Positions 54,780-64,000 of a stretch of 64,000 nt of DNA are shown in pieces. Below the pieces are notes generated by a model. That model saw only the letters and a program-made list of their open reading frames with translations. It was not told the origin of the DNA and ran no database searches. Both the position numbers and the translations under genes were made by a program. Every line of letters begins with the position of its first letter. Position 1 is the stretch's first letter. Source of the stretch: Mucilaginibacter paludis DSM 18603 (GTDB lineage: Bacteria > Bacteroidota > Bacteroidia > Sphingobacteriales > Sphingobacteriaceae); contig NZ_CM001403.1 of the NCBI RefSeq assembly GCF_000166195.2, positions 4,730,432 through 4,794,431 on the forward strand, written 5' to 3'.

Positions 54780-55412
54780 TTACTTGGATGACGGTCTGTT
54801 TTTTCTGTTCAGAAACCATGATATTAACTCTGGTTTCGAGTTGATGTTCAGCTTTTTGTATATATTTTTCAGATGTTGGTTAATGGTAAAATAAGTAACA
54901 TTTAATTTATCGGCCGCAATTTTATTGGCAAATCCGCCACTTAATAATTCAACCAGTTCCAACTCTCTTTTGGTAAGCTCGGTTATCTGCTGTTCAACAA
55001 CTTCTTTTGGTTGGATTAAATGACTGATGGTGGCTGGCGAAAATGACATTCCCCCGTTATCTATCTGAAGCAGCGACTCGCATATATAGGCCATGCTACT
55101 GGTTTTTAATAAATACCCTACCGCACCATTTTGTACCGCGAGTGTTGTTAATTTGCTATCTTCCATAGCCGACAGGATAACGATCTTGCTCTGAGGAAAA
55201 TGATCTGCTAATAGTTTGATGCCGTCAATTCCTGAACCTGAAGGCAGGTTAACATCTAAAAGGATAATCCGGGGCTGGTTTTTTTTAAATGATATCGCAT
55301 CCGCGATATCAGAAACAGAAAATACCACATCAAACGATTGTGTTCTTTTAAAGTATCTGGAGTAAAGGTCGCGTATGGTTTTGTTATCCTCAATTAAACC
55401 AATTTCCTTCAT
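54780..55412 (-). CDS. LuxR/NarL-type response regulator, orphan
   Basis: This 210-residue protein has an N-terminal receiver with acidic pocket (Glu8-Asp9), phospho-acceptor Asp53 (LLDVNLPSG) and Lys103 (GYLLKTSS), then a LuxR-type helix-turn-helix (ELTKRELELVELLSGGFANKIAADKLNVTYFTINQHLKNIYKKLNINSK). No histidine kinase is adjacent. It is convergent with the efflux operon and about 440 bases from the giant adhesin gene on the other side. Confidence 0.92.
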   Translation of the reverse strand: MKEIGLIEDNKTIRDLYSRYFKRTQSFDVVFSVSDIADAISFKKNQPRIILLDVNLPSGSGIDGIKLLADHFPQSKIVILSAMEDSKLTTLAVQNGAVGYLLKTSSMAYICESLLQIDNGGMSFSPATISHLIQPKEVVEQQITELTKRELELVELLSGGFANKIAADKLNVTYFTINQHLKNIYKKLNINSKPELISWFLNRKNRPSSK

Positions 55413-55855
55413 TGCATCTCTCTATCTATAAAAAACAATTTTCCATCCTGCCTAAAAATAGTTTAAATGTAAGCTATTAATCAGAATTTCTGTTGGTTTG
55501 CTAAGATGCGAATTAATTGTTGAAATTCATTTTTGACGATCACTCGAATAGATTATTAATGTGTATTGTTGGTCTATTTAAATAGTAATTTAATAAATTA
55601 GCCATTAAGTTAAGGTATGTCTTTTAAGGTGATGTTTTTAAACCCATAGGGGATATCTGCCGTATAATGGTGTGTTTTATTACTCATTTTAGTAATTGTA
55701 TTAACAATAATAATTCACTCATTTTACAAATGCTTTAACGTTGACCTTATTGCGGAATGTGAAATGATTTTATACCTGTAATTAAATATTGAAAATGTTT
55801 CCGACATACTTATATATTAAGTTTGAGCGCTGTATAGATTGAAATAAAAGACACT
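55413..55855. other. AT-rich intergenic region before the T9SS operon
   Basis: 443 bases, strongly AT-rich, with no supported gene. It probably holds the divergent promoters of the response regulator and of the adhesin operon, but I cannot point to a clear -33/-7 pair. Confidence 0.6.
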
Positions 55856-58800
55856 ATGACTAAAAATTACCTATTCAAAATAATTTTATTATTTGTTGTT
55901 TTAAGCGGAGTTTTTACACGGGCCTCTGCGCAATACGCGATAGGGGGTACAGCCGATAGCCTGGCAAAAGCTGTTTATTGGCTAACCTGGGATCCTGCCA
56001 AGATGTTAAGCGCCCCCGCTGGTGCCGATGCCACTCATATTATCAATGGTACCTACGTATGGCAGTTTTCGCCAACGGTGCGCATCACTGCAATAATCAG
56101 CAACGAAACCCTCTCGGGGCCTAACCCGGCTATGATTGCTTACACCCCCGGTTTATATGCGAGGGATGGTTTGAATATTATGTATTCAAGCAATAATTTG
56201 CCCGAATTTGGCGGCTCCTTAGGCGTGCCAAATTGCGGGATGGCTACAACCAACGGTGGTACGGTAACTTTTGATATTGATGTAAAGGTAGCCATCAACA
56301 TTAACGGCGTATATACGGATGTGGTTTACCCGGGTATGGTGATTGCCGATGCCGAATCAATAGATTCAGGCCCTACCAGCGGTGCAGGACCCAGCGAATA
56401 TATATCCGGCACAGCTCCTAATGCTATTAAATGGCAGTTGTTAAACAAAAGGAGGGCCGGAAATGCCGGTGATGACCATTATAAAATGGATATATCAAAT
56501 TCGGGAACTGCATTTAAGTTGTATGTTGATTTGGCCCCTGGCAATTTTGGGGTACAGGCGGTTATGTTTGCACACGGTGCCCGCGAATTAAAAAACGTAT
56601 CCATGAAGGGTACAGGGGTTACAGCCCTGGCTGTGGGTTTTGTTTTGCCGTTTGATTTGGGCGATGCACCAACAAGTTATGGTATAGCCGGAAATTACAT
56701 TGATAAGTTTGTAATAGTAGATAACTTTCCGTCAGACGGTACCTATGCCGTTATCAATAGCACTACAACCCCACTTTCGCCAAAACCCACTGTATTTATT
56801 GGAAGTAATAATGTTGACCCCGATGGTAACGGGATATTTGGAACTGCTGCTACTGGTGACGATTTGTCGGGAGCCAATGATGAGAGCAGCATAACTCCTT
56901 CTGCTTTGCCGGATATTAAGGTAAACCAGCAAAACGATGTTGTGATATCTTTCCCGGTTACTAATACCAAAAGTGTGCCGGCAACTATATACGGTTGGCT
57001 GGATTTTAACCGCGACGGATTTTTTTCGCCGGATGAGTTAATGACGGCTACCGTTCCGGCTGCTTCTACGCAAACGGTTACGTTGTTGTATACCAATGCT
57101 TCGTTTATCAACAAAATAAAGTCGGGGCCCTTATATGCCCGCTTCCGCATCACTACCGCTACTTTAGCCGACGATCCGTCTACAACTATTGATGAAAGAA
57201 GTACGGGCTTTGCCAGTGATGGCGAAACTGAAGATTATAAATTGAAAGATATTTTAGGCCTCAGTATTTCGGGTTCTGTTTTCCATGATAGCGATGGCGC
57301 GGTTGGAGGGATTTCCGGCACGCCTTTACAATCGGTTTCCTCACAGCCTTTATACGCGTACCTGGTAGATAACACCAATACCATTGTTAATAAAGTAGCT
57401 GTAGCAGCCGATGGTACTTATGTGTTGCCAAACAACAACAATGGTACTTATACGCTGGCTATTTCGGTTAACAACGTTGCCATTGGCGGCACGCTTAGTG
57501 CGGTTACAACGGCTAACCTGCCATCAGGCTGGGCGCCGTCAGGCGAAACCTACGGCATCAATAACGCAGCCAATACAGGTATAGAAGCAGGCACACCTAA
57601 TTTACAGATCCAGGTGATCACTTCAGGAAAAAGCCAGGACATAACCGGCGTTAATTTCGGAATTGAGCAAACGCCTGCAGCCGGAAACGACACTGGCAGC
57701 ACTATCATCGGTCAGCCGGTTACGGTTGATGTAACGGCCAATGATACCGACCCGGATGGTACCATTAATAAAACCACCGTACAACTGGTAGATCCGTCGG
57801 ATAATGCCAAAAAAGCTTCGGTAACTATTCCGGGGCAGGGAACTTACACTGTAAATAGCACTACGGGAGTGGTAACCTTTACCCCCACAGCTACTTTTTC
57901 AGGAAAAGCTACCCCCATATCGTACGTAATTAATGATAACTTCGGCGCTACGAGCCCCCCGGCATTGCTGTCTATCATTGTTAAGCCGTTTGGCGTAAAC
58001 GATAAGGATGTTACCCCAATTAATACACCGGTTGCCACACCGGTAAAAACCAATGATGGCAATAGCGCTACCGGCACAACGGTAGCCGTTGTAACCGGGC
58101 CAACACATGGTACTGTTGCTGTTACCGATGCCAGCACCGGCTTGGTTACTTATACGCCCGCAAGCGGTTATGTAGGTACAGACAGCTACACCTATACCTT
58201 AACCACAGCAGACGGTATCGTGTCCGACCCGATAACCGTAACCTTAACCGTTAAGCCGGTTGGCGTAAACGATGCTGTAACTACTCCCGTTAATACGCCG
58301 GTAACCACTACGGTAACCAGCAATGATGGCCCGAGCGGAGTTGGCGCCACGGTAACCGCGGGTACACCACCGGCTCACGGTACCATTGTGGTGAACGCCG
58401 ACGGTACCATTACTTATACACCAGCCACAGGTTATACCGGCACCGATACCTATACTTATACCATTACCAAAAATGGGGTAGTATCCGATCCGATCACCGT
58501 AACGGTAGCAATTAATAAACCGCCAACCGCTACAAACGATTCGGCCATTACCACTACCAACACGCCTGTAAGCATTGATATCCTGCAGAACGATGTGGCG
58601 GGTACCTCTGACATTGATCCAACTACGGTTACCATCACCCAACAACCCGCCCATGGTACCCTATCGGTAGATCCTGCTACAGGTAAGGTACTCTATACCC
58701 CGGCAACTGATTACAGCGGTACCGATGTGTTTTTGTATACCGTTAAAGATAAAAATGGCAATGTATCCAATGTAGCCACCGTTAACGTGATCATTAATGA

Positions 58801-59545
58801 TAAACCCGTTATTGGTGTGGCAAAATCGTTAGTATCGGCAAACCGGGTTTCAAATGGTTCGTACGATGTTACCTATTTAGTAACCGTTGGTAATTATGGT
58901 AATTCGGCCTTAAATAGTTTGAGCGTTACCGACGATTTGACCCAAACCTTTCGCGGCGAAAATATTAAAGTTAAAAGCATCAAAGCATTAGGAAGCCTGG
59001 TTGTAAACAGCAGTTATGATGGTAGTGCCAATATCGAAATGCTGCAGCCATCAAGCTCATTGGCCAAAGGGCAGGTAGAGCAGCTGCAAGTTGTTGTTAA
59101 CGTGACTTTGGTAATTGGCAATACTACTTATTTTAACACCGCCGTGGGCCGCGCCACATCACCACTTGGTATTGTTACAACAGATCAATCAACCGATGGT
59201 GTAAAACCAGATCCAAACAAAACGGGCGATGTAAGCCCTAACACGCCTACGCCTGTTAAATTGGAGAAAGCCGATCAGCTGATTCCGGGTGGATTTTCGC
59301 CTAACGGAGATGGCGTTAATGATAAGTTTGTAATTGAAGGCGCCGGATCGCGAAAAATGAACCTGGAAATATACAACCGCTGGGGTAACCGCGTATACCG
59401 GAACGGCGACTATAAAAACGACTGGGACGGAAAATGTACTGAGGGTTTACATATCGGGTCGGATGTACCGGTAGGTACCTATTACTACATTTTGAAATTT
59501 GACGACAACAGCCGATATGCCGGCTTTATTACCATAACAAGATAA
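55856..59545 (+). CDS. Giant surface adhesin-like protein with GEVED, cadherin-like repeats and T9SS type B sorting domain
   Basis: This 1229-residue protein has a signal peptide ending ASAQ. Order: N-terminal novel beta region; GEVED domain (YGWLDFNRDGFFSPDEL ... FASDGETEDYKL, about 360-470); SdrD/collagen-like B domain (about 475-610); three or four tandem Ig/cadherin-like repeats with the pattern VNTPVTTTVTSNDG and GYTGTDTYTYT (about 610-985); a DUF11-like segment (SALNSLSVTDDLTQTF); and CHU_C type B sorting domain (PGGFSPNGDGVNDKFVIEG ... YNRWGNRVYRNG ... VPVGTYYYILKF). It is secreted by T9SS and probably mediates adhesion. The next gene starts 2 bases after its stop. Confidence 0.9.
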   Translation: MTKNYLFKIILLFVVLSGVFTRASAQYAIGGTADSLAKAVYWLTWDPAKMLSAPAGADATHIINGTYVWQFSPTVRITAIISNETLSGPNPAMIAYTPGLYARDGLNIMYSSNNLPEFGGSLGVPNCGMATTNGGTVTFDIDVKVAININGVYTDVVYPGMVIADAESIDSGPTSGAGPSEYISGTAPNAIKWQLLNKRRAGNAGDDHYKMDISNSGTAFKLYVDLAPGNFGVQAVMFAHGARELKNVSMKGTGVTALAVGFVLPFDLGDAPTSYGIAGNYIDKFVIVDNFPSDGTYAVINSTTTPLSPKPTVFIGSNNVDPDGNGIFGTAATGDDLSGANDESSITPSALPDIKVNQQNDVVISFPVTNTKSVPATIYGWLDFNRDGFFSPDELMTATVPAASTQTVTLLYTNASFINKIKSGPLYARFRITTATLADDPSTTIDERSTGFASDGETEDYKLKDILGLSISGSVFHDSDGAVGGISGTPLQSVSSQPLYAYLVDNTNTIVNKVAVAADGTYVLPNNNNGTYTLAISVNNVAIGGTLSAVTTANLPSGWAPSGETYGINNAANTGIEAGTPNLQIQVITSGKSQDITGVNFGIEQTPAAGNDTGSTIIGQPVTVDVTANDTDPDGTINKTTVQLVDPSDNAKKASVTIPGQGTYTVNSTTGVVTFTPTATFSGKATPISYVINDNFGATSPPALLSIIVKPFGVNDKDVTPINTPVATPVKTNDGNSATGTTVAVVTGPTHGTVAVTDASTGLVTYTPASGYVGTDSYTYTLTTADGIVSDPITVTLTVKPVGVNDAVTTPVNTPVTTTVTSNDGPSGVGATVTAGTPPAHGTIVVNADGTITYTPATGYTGTDTYTYTITKNGVVSDPITVTVAINKPPTATNDSAITTTNTPVSIDILQNDVAGTSDIDPTTVTITQQPAHGTLSVDPATGKVLYTPATDYSGTDVFLYTVKDKNGNVSNVATVNVIINDKPVIGVAKSLVSANRVSNGSYDVTYLVTVGNYGNSALNSLSVTDDLTQTFRGENIKVKSIKALGSLVVNSSYDGSANIEMLQPSSSLAKGQVEQLQVVVNVTLVIGNTTYFNTAVGRATSPLGIVTTDQSTDGVKPDPNKTGDVSPNTPTPVKLEKADQLIPGGFSPNGDGVNDKFVIEGAGSRKMNLEIYNRWGNRVYRNGDYKNDWDGKCTEGLHIGSDVPVGTYYYILKFDDNSRYAGFITITR

Positions 59546-59547
59546 TT

Positions 59548-60480
59548 ATGAAAAGTATTAAATTAATATTAATTGTATTATTAATAGCGTTTACGGGCAA
59601 GTCTGTTTGGGCTCAGCAAGACGCCATGTATTCGCAATACATGTTTAATACGCTTGCAATTAACCCTGCTTATGCCGGCAGCCGTGATATTACCTCGGCC
59701 ACGGCCCTGTACCGCGATCAGTGGGTGGGGATAGAGGGCGCGCCAAAAACCGCCACCTTTACCATTGATTTTCCTATCGAGGCCAAAAAAATAGGCTTGG
59801 GTTTCCAGGTTTTTAACGATAGGTTAGGTATCACCAATACTACCGGTGGTTTTGTAAGTTATGCCTATCGCCTGCGTTTAAATAAAGGTACCCTGGCTTT
59901 TGGTTTGCAGGGAGGTGCCAGCCAGTACCGGGCCGATTTTACATCGGTCACCTTAAACTCGGGCGGCTCCGGCGACTTAGCCTTTGCTAATAATATCAAC
60001 AAAACGCTGCTTAATTTTGGCACGGGTATCTATTACAACACCGATAGATTTTACCTTGGGCTATCGGCCCCTCAATTATTGAACAACAAGCTGAATGATT
60101 TAAGTGTACAAGGCAATAACGCTTTTGCAGGCCAGGCCATCCACTTGTTTTTGGCAAGCGGTTATGTATTTCCCCTCAACGAGGATCTTAACCTTAAACC
60201 GTCTGTTTTAATAAAAGGGGTTAAGGGCGCGCCGCTGGAAGCGGATTTTAACGGCACCTTATGGCTTAAGGACGTTATAGCGCTGGGATTGCAATACCGC
60301 ACCGAAGCGGATATTTCGGCTATGGTAGAAGTACAGGTTTCGCACCAGATCCGGATAGGGTATGCCTATGACCGTAGTACTACGCCGCTTGTTCAATATA
60401 ACTCCGGCAGTCACGAAATTATGCTTCGTTATGAATTCGGCTCCTCACAGGGAAAAATATTATCTCCACGTTATTTTTAG
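59548..60480 (+). CDS. PorP/SprF-family T9SS membrane protein
   Basis: This 310-residue outer-membrane beta-barrel of the PorP/SprF family has the signal peptide followed by the family start QDAMYSQYMFNTLAINPAYAGSRDI. The C-terminal strand ends LRYEFGSSQGKILSPRYF. PorP/SprF proteins serve as anchors for specific T9SS type B cargo, and such genes follow large type B cargo genes, as here (2-base gap on each side). This one is therefore probably the partner of the adhesin upstream. Confidence 0.93.
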   Translation: MKSIKLILIVLLIAFTGKSVWAQQDAMYSQYMFNTLAINPAYAGSRDITSATALYRDQWVGIEGAPKTATFTIDFPIEAKKIGLGFQVFNDRLGITNTTGGFVSYAYRLRLNKGTLAFGLQGGASQYRADFTSVTLNSGGSGDLAFANNINKTLLNFGTGIYYNTDRFYLGLSAPQLLNNKLNDLSVQGNNAFAGQAIHLFLASGYVFPLNEDLNLKPSVLIKGVKGAPLEADFNGTLWLKDVIALGLQYRTEADISAMVEVQVSHQIRIGYAYDRSTTPLVQYNSGSHEIMLRYEFGSSQGKILSPRYF

Positions 60481-60482
60481 AA

Positions 60483-62663
60483 ATGGTTATGCTAAAAAAA
60501 ATATACTTCACCTTAGCTTTATTGATGTTTGCGCGGGTTTTATTATTTGCACAGGATGATAGCAAAACAAACAGCTTATTTAAAGCCGGCGAAAGTGACT
60601 ATAACTCGTTTAAATATGCGCCGGCTATTGTGGCATTTGAAACCTTGCTGAAAGCGAATCCGCAAAACAAAGAAGCGCAGGCTATGCTGGCCGATAGCTA
60701 CAGGCAGGTTAAAGATTATGATAAAGCGGTTTTTTGGTACGGAAAACTAACCACAGGCACCAGGGTACGGCCAGAATGGGCCTTGCGCTACGCCGAAGTA
60801 TTGGCCAATAAAAAACAGTATGAAAGCTCTGAGCTATGGTACGAAAAGTATCTCAATCTTGTGAATAAGAACAAGATGGCGTCTTCATTTATTAAATTTT
60901 ACCCCAACATCGGCTCTTTACTTGAGGAAAATGAGGAATGGAAGGTTTATTATACAAACATTAGTACGGCATCGTCAGAATATTCGCCCATGTATTATAA
61001 GGAAGGGCTTGTATTTGCCAGCAACCGTAAAGGGGGGCCGGGTTTTAACAGGAAGATTTTTCAATGGGATCAGTCGCCTTTTTCTGACCTGTACTATGTA
61101 AAAAATCTTTCGGATATCAAAGCCGTTGATCCGGACAGCCTCATGGATATTTTACGAAGGGGACGAAAGGCTTCGGGAAAAAAGGGCGATAAAGAAAATG
61201 AAGGTGGTATTTACACCACCAATAACGACAACAGGATGATAGGGCTGGGCGGTATCAAAACTTTTAAAGATACCCTTGGCGATTACCTCTCGAAAACTGT
61301 TAAAGTGCTGCCCGTACCCGGCAAAATCAATACCAAATACCACGAGGGTTCTGCTACGATGTTGCCTGATGGCTCGATGATGTTTACCCGGAACAATTAT
61401 TTAAAAGGCAAATACGCCGAAAGCGACGATGGTATTAACAAACTCCAGATCTATATTGCTAAAGGTTCGGATTTTAATGACATTCAGGCTTTTACTTATA
61501 ATAACGATCAATATTCGGTAGGGCACCCAACGGTAAACAGTTTGGGTACATTGTTGATATTTTCATCAGATATGCCAGGGCAGGGCGGCACCGATTTATA
61601 CTATTGCATCCGTAGCAACGCGAGAAGTGAATGGAGCAGGCCTAAAAACATGGGCCCTGTTATCAACACCGAAGGTAACGAGATGTTTCCTACCCTTTAT
61701 CAGGATAGTATTTTGTATTTCTCGTCTACCGGCCATCCCGGTTTGGGTGGGTTGGATATTTTTAAGGTAACGCTAAAGGGGCCGCGCCCTATCAATTCGC
61801 CGGCTAACTTGGGCGCACCCGTTAACTCTTCGGTTGATGATTTTGGCTTAATCAGGAGTGAGGACGGTGCTTCCGGATTTTTTAGCTCCAACCGGAGGGG
61901 TAGCGATGATATTTACGGGTTTACTTATCAGCCTTTCAACCTCGCTTTAAAAGGTTTGGTAGTTGATGCCGATAGCGGACAACCCATCCCTAATAGCTAC
62001 GTAGCCATCAGATCAAAAAATAACATATCCTTAAAAACGAATGCACAGGGTGGATTCAGCAAATCCCTCAACAAAGAAACAGATTACAGCCTTTCGGCCA
62101 CCAAGGACGGATACAGCACCGACGAAGGTACGGTAACTACCAAGGGCATTGTATCAGATACTACCTTAACCATTACGTTGCGCATTAGTAAAAAAGCCCA
62201 GGATCAGCAATTTGATGGGCCTAAGAAAATTCTTTGCGATTCGCTTCGCGAGCTCTTCTCAATCGGAAAAATATATTACGACCTGGATAAATCATTTATC
62301 CGACCCGATGCCGAGGGCGCTTTGAACCATTTAATTAATTTACTGAATAGCTATCCGGGCTTAAAGGTTATTGTAGCCAGCCACTGTGATACGCGCGCCT
62401 CTATAGATTATAATATTGGCCTATCTCAGCGCCGGTCGTTATCAGCCAGGGCTTACTTGCTGGCTCATGGCGTAAGCGAGAACAGGATACAGATGGAATA
62501 CTTCGGCAAAAGCCGGTTAGCCAATAAATGCGCAGATGGTGTACCCTGCACCGAAGCCGACCACCAGCTAAACCGCCGCACCGAATTTGTTTTATTAAAG
62601 AATGGCAAAGAGCTACAGGATATGGATTGCGATTGGTTGCAACGTAATTTGAAAAAGAAATAG
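60483..62663 (+). CDS. TPR-PD40-OmpA outer-membrane protein
   Basis: This 726-residue protein has a signal peptide, N-terminal TPR helices (YNSFKYAPAIVAFETLLKANPQNKEAQAMLADSYRQVKDYDKA), a PD40/WD-like propeller (GSATMLPDGSMMFTRNNY ... GTLLIFSSDMPGQGGTDLYYC), a carboxypeptidase-regulatory-like domain and a C-terminal OmpA peptidoglycan-binding domain (YDLDKSFIRPDAEGALNHLI ... ASHCDTRASIDYNIGLSQRRSLSA). This is the architecture of PorE and similar proteins in the PorP/SprF neighbourhood. It probably ties the surface complex to peptidoglycan. Last gene of the operon. Confidence 0.92.
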   Translation: MVMLKKIYFTLALLMFARVLLFAQDDSKTNSLFKAGESDYNSFKYAPAIVAFETLLKANPQNKEAQAMLADSYRQVKDYDKAVFWYGKLTTGTRVRPEWALRYAEVLANKKQYESSELWYEKYLNLVNKNKMASSFIKFYPNIGSLLEENEEWKVYYTNISTASSEYSPMYYKEGLVFASNRKGGPGFNRKIFQWDQSPFSDLYYVKNLSDIKAVDPDSLMDILRRGRKASGKKGDKENEGGIYTTNNDNRMIGLGGIKTFKDTLGDYLSKTVKVLPVPGKINTKYHEGSATMLPDGSMMFTRNNYLKGKYAESDDGINKLQIYIAKGSDFNDIQAFTYNNDQYSVGHPTVNSLGTLLIFSSDMPGQGGTDLYYCIRSNARSEWSRPKNMGPVINTEGNEMFPTLYQDSILYFSSTGHPGLGGLDIFKVTLKGPRPINSPANLGAPVNSSVDDFGLIRSEDGASGFFSSNRRGSDDIYGFTYQPFNLALKGLVVDADSGQPIPNSYVAIRSKNNISLKTNAQGGFSKSLNKETDYSLSATKDGYSTDEGTVTTKGIVSDTTLTITLRISKKAQDQQFDGPKKILCDSLRELFSIGKIYYDLDKSFIRPDAEGALNHLINLLNSYPGLKVIVASHCDTRASIDYNIGLSQRRSLSARAYLLAHGVSENRIQMEYFGKSRLANKCADGVPCTEADHQLNRRTEFVLLKNGKELQDMDCDWLQRNLKKK

Positions 62664-62779
62664 AGGTTTTTCAGTTTCAATATTTTGGTTATAAAATAAA
62701 CTGCCCGAAAGAAGATTTTGTGAGGCATGCCAAAGCCGGTCAAGGATAAAGGACATGGGCTGGTATGACGCCCCCCCAA

Positions 62780-62997
62780 CTGGCGCGAGTATGACGGGTT
62801 GGGCCAAAGCGTAAAGGCTACTCGTGCCCCGCGTGTAGAGAGCCCGGAATATTACGTACACAGCAGTGCAAGGAAATATTATGGTGTGCCAGGATTAATG
62901 GATACCTTGTTGGTTGAACCGGAGGTAATGTAAACCAAAGGCATCATCATGGTCACGAGTAGCCACCCGCGCAGGCGGCCCGTCATACTCGCGCCAG
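62780..62997. repeat. Nested inverted-repeat element (possible MITE or REP-like)
   Basis: The outer arms CTGGCGCGAGTATGACGGG (62780-62798) and its exact complement (62979-62997) are 19 of 19. Inner arms GGCTACTCGTG (62816-62826) and CACGAGTAGCC (62954-62964) are 11 of 11. The middle contains no clear gene. The arms are flanked by poly-C on the left and poly-G on the right (also complementary). Confidence 0.7.
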
Positions 62998-63096
62998 AGG
63001 AGGGGGCATCAGATAATTTGGAAACCTATTATTTTGATGAAAGACACCGATAGATACCCATCCCTACCGTATATAGAAAACAATAGTTATAATAAA

Positions 63097-63954
63097 ATGA
63101 GATACATGAAATATATAGTAATAACTTTAATAATTTGGGTCAAATTATTTGCGGCCTTTTCTCAAAATTTCCCGCAAAAACAAATTTCAATACCCCTATC
63201 CAATCAAAAAGGCGTTCCGTTCGCAATCGGTAATGAAATAAAAGATTATTATATTGACGGATTTGAAATCGATGATAAGGGCGATTTTTACTTTTTGGGT
63301 GGCAGTTCTACCATTTGCTTAGCAAAGTTTTCTGGAAGTAAATTAGTATACCAACATTTATTTAGTAAAAATATTACAATAGGTAGTCAACTGTTTTTTA
63401 AGAGAGACACACTTTACTCTTATAACTCAGAAATTCCTCATACCACTTCTCTTATAAATCCTTCAAATGGTCAGCTTTTAAAAAAATATAAAAGTAAGGA
63501 TAAGGAAGATATAAACTCGTTTCGGTTTTTGCCGGATGGCATAGTTGTAGAGTCTTACGGCAAATCTCCAGTTCATTACTATTTATACGATTTGATTGGT
63601 GATAAGATTAAAGAGGTTCCAAATAAATACAATCTGCCTTTTATGACGCCTTCGTCTTTATCCCCCTGGGCTACGTCGCAGTTTATTGGTATGTGGAATG
63701 ATAAATTTGTTTTTTATTCGCGCAGAATTGATAGTAATAATATGAAAGATGGTTTCTTTACTACAGATAGTACAGGAAAGATTTTGCAGCAAAAAGTAAT
63801 ACTTGATTATTTAAACACTTTTGGACAGACATTTGCCGAAAGTCCACCGGAATTTAGAAAAATAAGAAATGGTAATTTGTATGTACTGGGGCGTAAAGGA
63901 AAGCTCGCTATGATAACAGAAATCCCGTTGGCGACTTTCTTTAGTCCTCAATAA
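63097..63954 (+). CDS. Secreted propeller-like protein, unknown function
   Basis: This protein has 285 residues from the ATG at 63097 (MRYMKYIVITLIIWVKLFAAFSQ), a good signal peptide. The frame is open higher up from 63034, which would add a non-signal leader. Repeated short beta segments (DGFEIDDKGDFYFLGG, LINPSNGQLLKKY, FRFLPDGIVVESY, TDSTGKILQQK) look like beta-propeller blades. Base composition is notably AT-rich compared with the T9SS operon, suggesting a different origin. I recognise no specific family. Confidence 0.6.
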   Translation: MRYMKYIVITLIIWVKLFAAFSQNFPQKQISIPLSNQKGVPFAIGNEIKDYYIDGFEIDDKGDFYFLGGSSTICLAKFSGSKLVYQHLFSKNITIGSQLFFKRDTLYSYNSEIPHTTSLINPSNGQLLKKYKSKDKEDINSFRFLPDGIVVESYGKSPVHYYLYDLIGDKIKEVPNKYNLPFMTPSSLSPWATSQFIGMWNDKFVFYSRRIDSNNMKDGFFTTDSTGKILQQKVILDYLNTFGQTFAESPPEFRKIRNGNLYVLGRKGKLAMITEIPLATFFSPQ

Positions 63955-64000
63955 ATAAAGATAGTTTATCGAAATATTTGTTATTTGGCATAAGGCGGCC

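Noticed and set aside
57844..58654. Antisense frames within the adhesin repeats
   Set aside because: Long antisense frames arise from the Thr/Val/Gly-rich repetitive codons of the sense gene; there is no independent support.

Overview
The window looks like chromosomal DNA of a Bacteroidota bacterium of the family Sphingobacteriaceae, most likely Mucilaginibacter or a close relative. The evidence is the 16S rRNA sequence, TAnnTTTG-type promoters, Type IX secretion sorting domains, a PorP/SprF protein, a GldB-like lipoprotein, an Rpb6-like RNA polymerase omega subunit and a Bacteroidota-type BamD. The genus is inferred from general resemblance, not from a search.

Layout. 1-12.7 kb: end of a DUF4349 protein, a small membrane protein, a patatin/gldB pair divergent from nadE, a large T9SS-sorted subtilisin, a beta-barrel protein, and a fadD-ggt pair. 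12.7-14.4 kb: an inverted pair of REP-like repeats and a complete IS3-family insertion sequence. 14.4-24.9 kb: htpG, a PKD-repeat T9SS cargo, a VF530-type protein, remnants of an Rpn-type nuclease and a DUF6932-like gene, a flavin reductase/PhyH dioxygenase pair, a Smr protein, and several small uncharacterised genes. 25-33 kb: KAS III, cold-shock protein, effector-binding protein, a DUF4118-PAS histidine kinase, a GT39-type glycosyltransferase, purN, a lipoprotein, and the bamD-rpoZ pair.

33.8-40.05 kb: a complete rRNA operon (16S, tRNA-Ile, tRNA-Ala, 23S, 5S) read from three tandem promoters and closed by an intrinsic terminator. The spacers hold purine-rich low-complexity repeats. 40.1-45 kb: a DUF5519 gene, an SRPBCC membrane protein and a GbsR/MarR-type regulator sharing a probable operator, then a HipA-like kinase overlapping a DUF3037 gene, then an IS4-family element that landed in a palindrome. 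45-54.7 kb: an IorA/IorB-type molybdenum hydroxylase, then a TetR regulator with a complete RND efflux system (adaptor, pump, outer-membrane factor). Three copies of a 27-bp palindrome lie at the TetR and efflux promoters.

54.8-64 kb: an orphan LuxR-type response regulator, then a tightly packed three-gene operon (giant T9SS type B adhesin, PorP/SprF protein, TPR/OmpA protein). A nested inverted-repeat element and a secreted propeller-like protein of unknown function follow.

No phage, CRISPR array or large conjugative element was seen. The least-described items are the HipA-like/DUF3037 gene pair, the two repeated-operator circuits, the nested inverted repeat at 62.8-63.0 kb, and the palindrome-targeted IS4 insertion.
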